From assembly GCA_963580285.1 (NCBI GenBank), contig OY757020.1, positions 98,707,497-98,771,496 on the forward strand: 64,000 nt of DNA, given 5' to 3'. This DNA is from Lucinisca nassula (Eukaryota > Mollusca > Bivalvia > Lucinida > Lucinidae). The translations under genes and the position numbers were made by a program. The notes below the pieces were generated by a model. The model saw only the letters and a list, made by a program, of their open reading frames with translations, did no database searches and was not told the DNA's origin. Shown one piece after another: positions 56,773 through 64,000 of this stretch (position 1 is the first letter of the stretch; each line of letters opens with the position of its first letter).

Positions 56773-58170
56773 TTATGTTGGAGCTGCAATTGGTGATATT
56801 GATCTGTTATTACCACCTCGTGATGTTGTTGACCTCGATCTGTTATGGCCACTTCGTGGTGATGGAGTTTCAGTGAACTCCATATCACTGTCACTCAAAG
56901 ATCCGAATCTGTTCTGATATTTTATATGGTCTCTTTCCATTTTGCGTTGTCTGTCTGTTTGTTTTTGGGATGTTTGTTGTTTTTGTTGCTGTTTTTTTAA
57001 ATCATTTTTTATCATTTCCAAAGTAGTGTTTTTCAAAAATTTCTCTGTTTTGTTGTCTTTAATTTGCTGTGGTGGTTGTGTTTGTGTTTGGCTTTTAAGA
57101 TTGATTGGTTGTTCTTCAGTTTTCTTTTTCGATTTCAATTTTTCTAAAGGTGCTAGGCCTGGAATCGGATCTGTTTGAGTGACAGCATCCTCAACAGGTA
57201 CCTTTTTTACTGGTGCCTGTGTGATGCTGGCATAGCTGACTCCGGGAATTGGGGTAGTCGACTCAACGATTTTCCGCGCTTCTGGGAAGGAGATGTTTCG
57301 TTTGTATTTAATTGTCAAAATTTCTTTTTCTTTGTGCCAAACGTGGCATTCTTTAGAGTAAGCGGAGTGTTTTTCTCCACAGTTTACACAACTAGGCTCG
57401 TTTTTGCACGTTTGCTCCGTGTGATTTGCTGGCTGACCACAATTTGCACAGATGGGGTCTTTTGTACACCTGTTTTCGTGGTGCCCATATTTCTGGCAAT
57501 TGTGGCAGCGTAACGGATTTGGTATGTAGATGTCTACGCTTACTCTAAAGTATGCCACTTTGATGGTTTCTGGCAATGCTGGTTTGTTAAATGTTAATAC
57601 AAATGTGTTCGTGTCTTTTAATTGTCCGTTTCGTTTAATCTTAAATCTTTTGACAGCTGTTACTCCTTGTGATCTTGTGCCTTCGAGAATCTCCTCCTCA
57701 CTTGAATTCCTCAAATCTGGGCAACGAATTACCCCCTTTGAGGAGTTCAGTGAGGCATGAGGTACTACTCTCATTTTCATGTTATGGAATTCAGTAGTCC
57801 TAAGGAGATTCTCGGCGTGCGATCTTTTGTTCACCTCAAGGAGTAGTTGATTTGACCTAAAAAGTTTTTTAATGTTTTTCGGTTCACCAGCAATTCCTAA
57901 AATGACTTTTTGAATGACGAAGGGAGATAAAGAGGTTATGTTTCGATTTTCTTCTGTCCTTTCAATTAGCAAGAAGCGCGGGGAATGTTGAGACGTGTCA
58001 TTTGTTGTTGTTGTTGTTGTTGTTGTGTTGTCATCCTTGTCCGATATATCATCATCTGATGTGTCGCATTGGGTCGATTTCTTTCTCTTTTTATCTTTCA
58101 CCATGATGAAAAGAGTAACAAATTCGTCTTCTGTGCTCTCCGCCCACCGTGGAGCCCTACAAGGGAACAC
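56773..58170 (-). CDS. LINE ORF1: Gag-like RNA-binding protein with CCHC knuckles
   Basis: Nucleic-acid-binding chaperone-type protein of the element, expected in RNP particles with ORF2. 465 codons open; the more likely start is the second methionine (MVKDKKRKK, residue 23, at 58104). Order: a basic then acidic N-terminus with a threonine run coded by a (TTG)n-type tract at 58000-58026, a central RRM-like region (FLLIERTEENRN...), then three CCHC zinc knuckles at about residues 221-275 (CHNCQKYGHHENRC, CANCGQPANHTEQTC, CVNCGEKHSAYSKEC), a PEARKIVES motif and a Q/K-rich tail. Undamaged. Its middle differs strongly from the ORF1 relic of the other LINE copy, although the flanking sequence is nearly the same. 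Confidence 0.88.
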   Translation of the reverse strand: MFPCRAPRWAESTEDEFVTLFIMVKDKKRKKSTQCDTSDDDISDKDDNTTTTTTTTNDTSQHSPRFLLIERTEENRNITSLSPFVIQKVILGIAGEPKNIKKLFRSNQLLLEVNKRSHAENLLRTTEFHNMKMRVVPHASLNSSKGVIRCPDLRNSSEEEILEGTRSQGVTAVKRFKIKRNGQLKDTNTFVLTFNKPALPETIKVAYFRVSVDIYIPNPLRCHNCQKYGHHENRCTKDPICANCGQPANHTEQTCKNEPSCVNCGEKHSAYSKECHVWHKEKEILTIKYKRNISFPEARKIVESTTPIPGVSYASITQAPVKKVPVEDAVTQTDPIPGLAPLEKLKSKKKTEEQPINLKSQTQTQPPQQIKDNKTEKFLKNTTLEMIKNDLKKQQQKQQTSQKQTDRQRKMERDHIKYQNRFGSLSDSDMEFTETPSPRSGHNRSRSTTSRGGNNRSISPIAAPT

Positions 58171-58660
58171 TTTTATTGAGTGGATTTCCTACCTCAAGTG
58201 TTAGAGATACACAGAAGATATACTCGTACGAGCAAGAAGCTGCACGATTGGTCCGTTAAGCCGCCGCCTTCTAGAAATGGAAAGATTATGAAAAGACTTT
58301 ATGAGCAAACGGTGTGAATTCAGGTTGATACAAAAGACAAGGAAGAGAAAGTAAAAGGTTATGTCTAGGGCTTGGCGCGACCAGCCGATTGACCGTGCCG
58401 GACCGCACGACCACCCGTCTTACCGAAATCCAGGCCAAAGAGGTGTGTTGGGTACCCGAAGCACTGAACTCCGAAAACCCTCAGCCTCCAGGATCCCTTC
58501 ATCCGGCTTACGGGACGCCACCCACGGCAAACGGGTGGTACTTCCTTTAGCTCTTCCCAGTGGGCACAAGGCCACAGCAGCAATGTGCCCAGTGAGAATT
58601 GAGCCCCCAGGGCCACGGCAAGGCAGGAAGTCTAATACCTGGGGGAGTGCAGACCCTGAT

Positions 58661-58993
58661 CAGATTGTTTCTTTAGGCATAGTCTGATCTCTAGGACACC
58701 ATGTGAATGTTTCAGACTCTTGATAAAGTGGTTACTTTATAACGTTAGCACTTCCATGCAGTAAGCAACCTTGTAAACCCCACTTCAATTAGAGAAATGT
58801 GGGGTTTGCAAGGGTATACATTATTTTCTTCAAACCAATAATTATGAACATGAGATTGAAAATAAGGCGAATATAATCTATATTTGGAACAGAAATAAGA
58901 AATTTTTAAAGTATGTCAAAGTTTCATCTGAAAAATGACGTTTCTACACCTAGGAAATATTGCTTTTTTATTGCATAGGCATGTTATCGTAAT
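58661..58993. mobile_element. Short repeat remainder and decayed MITE family B
   Basis: 58661-58700 continues the dispersed repeat in which the LINE landed (GATCAGATTGTTT...GTCTGATC). From about 58770 a family B copy is readable (GTAAACCCCACTT, GGGGTTTGCAAGGGTATACATTATTTTC, and the end CATGTTATCGTAATG), but the central hairpin is lost. Confidence 0.55.
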
Positions 58994-59159
58994 GTTATCA
59001 TTCCATTTGTGAAATAATTTCGTGGAAGACAAGAAAAAAGTTTTTAGTGTCAATGATTTTGTTCGATATACTATCCTAATATATGATATGGTGTAGTACC
59101 ATTGTTGTAGGTAAAACATGCATTAAATTCATTAAGTAGCTTAATTGTAATTATGATAA

Positions 59160-59434
59160 CGGGCCTCCATGGCCTAATGGATAAGAGTGCTGGTACTTAA
59201 TCATTAGGTCTCTCACTGCCTAACCGCTGAGGGTTAGTGCCTGGATGGGGTCACTTGTGAGACGCCAAGTTCTGCAATGGAAGGTCAAGTGGTTTTTCTC
59301 CAGGTACTCCAGTTTTCGCCCACCTCTGATTAACGATGTCCAGCTCGATATGAGTGAAATAATCTTGAAGAGGCCTTAACCCCCCCCCCCCCACACACAC
59401 ACACAAACAAACACACCACCACCACCACCAAAAA
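59160..59434 (+). mobile_element. SINE family 1 with target duplication
   Basis: tRNA-like head GGCCTCCATGGCCTAATGGA, body GAGACGCCAAGTTCTGCAA, then a tail altered to C, CA and CCA runs plus AAAAA. Target duplication of 14 bp TGTAATTATGATAA at 59146-59159 and 59435-59448. The tail expansion shows microsatellite growth after insertion. Confidence 0.88.
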
Positions 59435-59448
59435 TGTAATTATGATAA

Positions 59449-59840
59449 TATGAAGGTATATTTTTGATTATCATACTTAATTTTGGACTACTTTTATGTG
59501 AGTCACATATCAAGTGAAACGTTGGCTTATTGAGTCACTATATACCCGTATGTTACCCACAATATGTAATTCCTAGGTAAAGAAAACTATTTATGCCTTG
59601 CTCATATTGACTGTAAACAGATAAAGTGGATAATCTGAGAAACTGATCTTAATTAGTCAAATATAGGCTCAGTCTCTTTAACAGGAATGAGAGGCTGCAA
59701 AAATTAAATAAATAAATATTTCCAGCAGGCTTGGCTGAATGATACATCTAAAATGTGTGCCATTACCATTTACTGGAGTAGTAAGCCGATCGACTGTATT
59801 GTACATATGAAATTGTAGGTAATATATGGTGGAGTAGAGG
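59449..59840. other. No recognised feature
   Basis: AT-rich. A short open frame (59678-59902 minus) belongs partly to the following array and has no domain. Confidence 0.4.
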
Positions 59841-61180
59841 GTTTGAGCAATTTTGTTTGACCCAAGGAGTTTTATTTTAGCTGAGGCGGCCATCTTTTTC
59901 ATCCAAGCATAACGGTTTTAGCAATTTCGGAAGAGGGTCACCAAAGGAACATTCCTGTGAGATTCATTCGAAACCCATCCACTGATTAAGCAGGAGAAGT
60001 TGTTTAAATGTTTTTTTATTATTAGCTCTGGGTGCCACCTTTTTCATCCCAGCAGAAGTGTTTGAACAATTTTAATAGAGGGTCACCAAAGAAACATTCC
60101 TGTGAAATTATTTTGAAATCCATCTACTGGTTAAGGAAAGAATGTCGATTAAAGGTTTTTCTATTTTAGGCTCTAGATGCCATCTTGGTCACCGAGCAGA
60201 ACGCCTTGAGCACTGGTTAAGGAGCAGATGTCATTCAAATGTTTTCATAGGTTTAGCTCCGTTGGTCATCTTGTTAATCAGAGCGGAATAGTTTGAGCAA
60301 TTTTGGTAGAGGGTCACCTAAGGAACATTCCTGTGAAATTATTATGAAATCCATCCATTGGTTAAGGAGGATATGTCCTTTAAAGGTTTTTTCTGTTTTT
60401 AGCTCTGGCGGCCATCTTGTTCATTCAAGCGGAACGGTTAGAGCAATTTTGGTATGGGTCATATAAGGAACAGTCCTGTGTTATTATATTGAAATCCATC
60501 CACTGGTTAAGAAGCAGAAGTCGTTTAAGGGTTTTTTTTTCTGTTTTAGCTCTGGCGGCCATCTTGTTCCTCCGAGCGAAACAGTTTGAAAACGTTTGGT
60601 TGAGGGTCACCCAAGGAACATTCCTGTAAAACTATTTTGAAAGCCATCCAGTGGTTAAAGAGAATAAGTCATTTAAAGGCTTTTCTATTTGTAGCTCTGG
60701 CGGCCATCTTGTTCATCCGAGCAAACGGGTTAGAGGGTCACCCAAGGAATATTACTGTGAAATTATTTTGAAACACATTCCAATGGTTAAGGAGAAGTCG
60801 TTTAAAGTTTTTTTTTTCTATTTTTAGCTCTGGCAGCCATTTTGTTCATCCGAGCGGAACGGTTTGAACAATTTTGGTAGAGGGTCACCCAAGGAACCTT
60901 CATGTGAAATAATTTTAGAATCCATGCACTGGTTAAGGAAAAGAAGTCGTTTAAAGTTTTTTTAGCTCTGTCTGCCATCTTGTTCACCTGAGCGTAACGA
61001 TTTGAGCAATTTTGTAATGGGACACCCAAGGAACATACCTATAAAATTATTTCAAAATCCGTCCAGTAGTTTTGGAGAAGAAGTCGTTTAAAGCAAAAGT
61101 TGACGAAGGACGCATGCACGCACGGGTGGACGACGGACAAAGACCGATCACAATAATTCACCTGCTCAGGTGAGCTAAAA
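59841..61180. mobile_element. HINE-like element with about 8 core repeats
   Basis: Repeats of about 150 bp (TTTGAGCAATTTTGGTAGAG, CAAGGAACATTCCTGTGAAA, CTCTGGCGGCCATCTTGTTC). Then GACGCATGCACGCACGGGTGG, GGACGACGGAC and the right end CTCAGGTGAGCTAAAAA, identical to the ends at 47.4 and 50.1 kb. Left terminus not clearly identified. Confidence 0.75.
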
Positions 61181-61297
61181 ATTCATCGGAAAAGTAGCCA
61201 ATTTGGAGATCTGAAACAATGCACCATATCACACGGGTTTGTTTTCGTCATAAGACTGACATTTATAATAATTTTGAGTGAGTAGTTAAACTTGACT

Positions 61298-61572
61298 GTA
61301 AGAAAACACGCTTATACAAGTACACTGCAAATTTTAATATCGCGAAAATGAAAAATTTAAGATGAAAAACTGTGAAATTTTTCTTATTTCTGCTCAAAAT
61401 ATAGATTGTGGGTACATGTTAGAACCGCCTAATCGAGTCGGTTCTAATGAGTACCCACTATATTATTTATAGCAGAAATAAGAAAAATAAGGTTTACCCC
61501 TGTAAACCCCAATTTCACTATATAAAAGTGAGGTTCCAGGAGTCAAAATTATGAAGGCATGTTTGTGTGATG
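61298..61572. mobile_element. Hairpin MITE, family A, copy 7
   Basis: Left end eroded (GTAAGAAAACACGC), hairpin GAACCGCCTAATCGAGTCGGTTC with two mismatches, right end ATGTTTGTGTGATG. AATATAGATTGTGGG arm kept. Confidence 0.72.
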
Positions 61573-61868
61573 TAACCAGAACAAAACAAAATGCAAATGT
61601 AGTTATTGATTAAGACTAAGATCCTCTATAAGGCGGAACATCGAAAAGCATTCTCGCGGTATCTGTTTTTGACTGTAATTACAAATCAGTGACACAGCAT
61701 AAAAATTTGCCTCCTTTTTGTATAGTGAAATATTACACTGACCTTTGAATAACAATCAGCGGCATTTCTAATATATGCAAGTGTTATTTGCAAGATAATG
61801 AACCTCACTTACTGCGCTCAATGCCCTGCCCCGTCGAATGTCATATGACCTTGCTGTTTGCATATTCC

Positions 61869-62116
61869 ATTTGCTTGTTTGAAATGAGGTTTAACGTCCC
61901 TGTCAACACTTATCCGACATTGAGATGAAATGACATCTCAAGCCCTGCCACTTAATGAAACTTAAATGCTTATATGTCTTGGACGGTCCGACTCACACCA
62001 CTTTGCCTTGGCAGGCTCAGTACTTCTGAGCGGTTTACCAGTACTCATTGGTGATCATTTTAAGCACTGCGTGGAAGCACCATGCAGCCCATCTATTTCT
62101 CTAAGCCCCAATGGAC
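61869..62116 (-). mobile_element. SINE family 2, internally deleted
   Basis: Tail GTTTAACGTCCCTGTCAACA is joined directly to ATCCGACATTGAGATG, skipping about 50 bp present in other copies. Head end ATGCAGCCCATC...CTAAGCCCC. The flanking 61573-61868 has nothing recognised. Confidence 0.65.
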
Positions 62117-62287
62117 TGGGGCGAAGAACATATTCCATCACATTTATTTGAAGTTACGGTAAAAAGCTGCCATGACACAAATATTTGAAATGAATACCCC
62201 TCATAATCTTCCTCCATATAAGGAAAAGTGGGATATACAGATGCAATCAGTATTTTCAGTATTTATGCTCAAAACTTAGGTATTGGC

Positions 62288-63144
62288 ACTTGTAAAATAG
62301 AAGTGAAGGCAATGATCAGGAATCGATACAATTAACCCGTAGCTCCCATCAGAGACACCAAAGGAAAAGAAACACAAACATGAAATAACTAGACACGAAT
62401 GGAAACATCAATAGCGGAAAGCTAAAAGGACAGTTACTTTCCAACAAAATAGCTAATTGGCTATTCAAAACATAAAATATATAAGCGATACACAGACTCA
62501 AAGACAAACCATAGCAAAAATAAACCGCGACAGGAGGACGGCCCTGGGACAGTCAGTGAAACCAATTGGGGGGGGGGGGCGTAAATCGATTTTACGCGGC
62601 TGCAATCCTCGCCCTTTCTTCGGACGAGATTTAGACAAATAATTTGCTCAGTCAGCAGGCCTCCTAACTCATCAGTGCAACATCTCCGTGAACACAAAAA
62701 TCAAACACCCACAGAAATGAATCATCGGTGAGGACTCGACAGCAAGAAACCACTGAAATGTTGGAGCAAAAGAAAACCAACAGTTAGACTCCGATGGGCC
62801 GGAACAGAGACAGAGCATCAGGCACCAACCAACTTTACATAAAATTAAATTCTAATTCTCAGTAGGATTTTACGACGGAACCGTCATAGAATCTGAGGCC
62901 TGTCCACCAATTAAAGAGGGAAGCAAAGTTGTCAACCGTGATTGGGTGAACTTCCATGCATGCAGACTGCATGCGTGCGTTAGAACCGCCACAATAAGGT
63001 GCGATTCAAGGTGTGCAGTTGAAGAGGGAAGCAAAGTTGTCAACCCTGATGGGATTAACTTCCATGCATGCAGACTGTCGTATAATATTTATGATTTATG
63101 TATCACCCAAGCTTTTTATATCGAAGAAAGATTTTACGACATTT
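62288..63144 (-). mobile_element. Penelope-like relic with internal duplication
   Basis: 3' UTR blocks in order (AATGATCAGGAATCGATACA, GCGACAGGAGG, CTCATCAGTGCAACATC, AACCAACAGTTAGACTCCGA), then RT C-terminal sequence. The segment AAAGAGGGAAGCAAAGTTGTCAACC...CATGCATGCAGACTG occurs twice, at about 62914 and 63018. Coding sequence stops where a family B MITE begins at 63145; a weak continuation may follow after 63425. Confidence 0.7.
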
Positions 63145-63425
63145 CATCACGTGAACAGGTCCGTCCTTAACCCCAATTTATATAGAGAAAAATGGGGTTT
63201 ACTTTACGGGGGTAAACATTAATTTTCTTATTTCTGCTCCAAGGCATAGGTTGTGGGTACTCGTTAGAACCGCCTCAATATGGCGGTTCTAACGAGCACG
63301 CCTCAATATTGCGGTTCTAACGAGCACCAAAACCTATGTTTTCTCTAAAAATGGTGAAATATCACAGAATGTCATATGGGGATGTGAAAAAAATGTACTA
63401 TGTCGCACGGGCGTGTTATCGTAAT
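63145..63425. mobile_element. MITE family B with duplicated hairpin arm
   Basis: CATCACGTGAACAGGTCCGT start and GGGCGTGTTATCGTAAT end. The core has GAACCGCCTCAATATGGCGGTTCTAACGAG-type sequence followed by a second GCCTCAATATTGCGGTTCTAACGAG unit, so one arm is present twice. Confidence 0.75.
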
Positions 63426-63539
63426 TTTACGGGTGTGATGTCCTTATGCAAATAGTCTTCTCGGAATTCGTAACGAATGGCACCTGATTTGACATTAGTC
63501 AAAGCGATATCAAATCCGTGTAATTATGCATACCTTCGT

Positions 63540-63780
63540 GTCTAAATGGTAATTTTGTCATGAAATCGTGTTATAATTTTCATATTTACAATTCAAACAT
63601 AGGCTGCTAGTGGTCGTTAGAACCACCTTATTGTGGCGGTTCTAACGCCTAATCGTGGCGGTTCAAACGAGTGTCGGTTCTAACGAGTACCAATATCCTA
63701 TGTCACTGAGTAGAAATAGACAATAAGGTAAACCCCAGTTTTCACTTTATAAGGAGAAGTTACGGGGATCTTCATCACAT
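63540..63780. mobile_element. MITE family B, inverted, with several arm copies
   Basis: Inverted orientation (right end ...GATCTTCATCACATGG; AACCCCAGTTTTCACTTTATA block). The core contains three GGCGGTT-type repeats (63633, 63655, 63671), more than a simple hairpin. Boundaries approximate. Confidence 0.6.
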
Positions 63781-63862
63781 GGAAATTTGAATGAGCTAAG
63801 AGCATACTTTGCCATGTACCTTCAACACTGCGTTTATAAGGATGACATACATGTGTAATAGG

Positions 63863-64000
63863 AGCCCCCGCCCATAGGGGCTTGAAGAAATATATGGGCT
63901 GCATGATGCTTCCGCGCAGAGCTGAATCCGGCCCGCACACTAGTACTGGTAAACCGCTTTGAGGATCTAAGCCTGTCCAGGAACCGCGGTGCGAGGCGGA
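63863..64000 (+). mobile_element. SINE family 2, runs off the window
   Basis: GCCCCCGCCCATAGGGGCTTG head then GGGCTGCATGATGCTTCCGC and GGATCTAAGCCTGTCC. Sense orientation; the tail lies beyond 64000. Confidence 0.7.

Larger units (their letters stand above)
52914..58645 (-). mobile_element. Full-length LINE (I/Nimb-like) with 15-bp target duplications
   Basis: 5.73 kb. Target duplication AGTGCAGACCCTGAT at 52899-52913 and 58646-58660. 5' UTR 58171-58645, ORF1 58170-56773, ORF2 56744-53059, 3' UTR of about 145 bp ending GTTAAACACGAAATCATCATC as a (CAT)n tail. APE endonuclease, RT and RNase H are all present in ORF2, which places it in the I superfamily (Nimb-like is my best guess). A single frameshift in ORF2 is the only lesion seen. 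Inserted into a short dispersed repeat. Confidence 0.92.

Noticed and set aside
58361..58687. 108-codon plus-strand open frame and the 118-codon one at 43598
   Set aside because: Antisense to the LINE 5' UTR in both copies; GC-rich UTR without coding features.

Overview
This is a repeat-dense eukaryotic genomic window, most likely from a mollusc and probably a heterodont bivalve. The species cannot be fixed from sequence alone. The call rests on the combination of pearl/HINE-like tandem-repeat elements with ACGG-type microsatellite tails, an RNase H-bearing I/Nimb-type LINE, Penelope-like retroelements, several tRNA-derived SINE families, hairpin MITEs, and one invertebrate leucine-rich-repeat GPCR. 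There are no bacterial operons, tRNA or rRNA genes, or CRISPR arrays. Most of the DNA is transposon-derived.

Layout. 0-12.3 kb: MITEs, Penelope (PLE) 3' relics, a 160-bp-period array and SINEs. 12.6-20.2 kb, minus strand: the one host gene I can support as possibly functional, an LRR-GPCR. A large exon (LRRs plus TM1-TM6) and a distal exon (TM7 with NPLMY) are separated by a 5.9-kb intron full of MITEs and SINEs, and MITE copies abut both coding exons. 20.2-21.3 kb: a 229-bp satellite-like array touching the large exon. 21.7-25.0 kb: a long inverted repeat with about 660-bp arms. 26.7-28.9 kb: the best PLE copy, with an intact RT core but no GIY-YIG domain. 29.2-45.6 kb: one large decayed gene ending in a GGND-FIPKF nuclease-like domain, split by a PLE fragment and by a 9.6-kb insertion. 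That insertion is an old LINE that itself received two pearl/HINE elements and another segment. The end of the decayed gene is tandemly duplicated (660 bp). 46.8-50.1 kb: two more HINE-like elements. 52.9-58.6 kb: a full-length LINE with 15-bp target-site duplications, intact ORF1, and ORF2 with one frameshift. 58.7-64 kb: MITEs, SINEs, another HINE-like array and another PLE relic.

How it fits together. Target-site duplications visible by eye (13-15 bp for LINE and SINEs, TA for one MITE family, CAG for another) allow the nested insertion history to be ordered. The LINE 3' end resembles the 3' ends of several SINE families here, which suggests that LINE lineage supplied the machinery mobilising them. 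Several MITE families with different termini share one central hairpin. Identities are judged by reading; no alignments or database searches were run.
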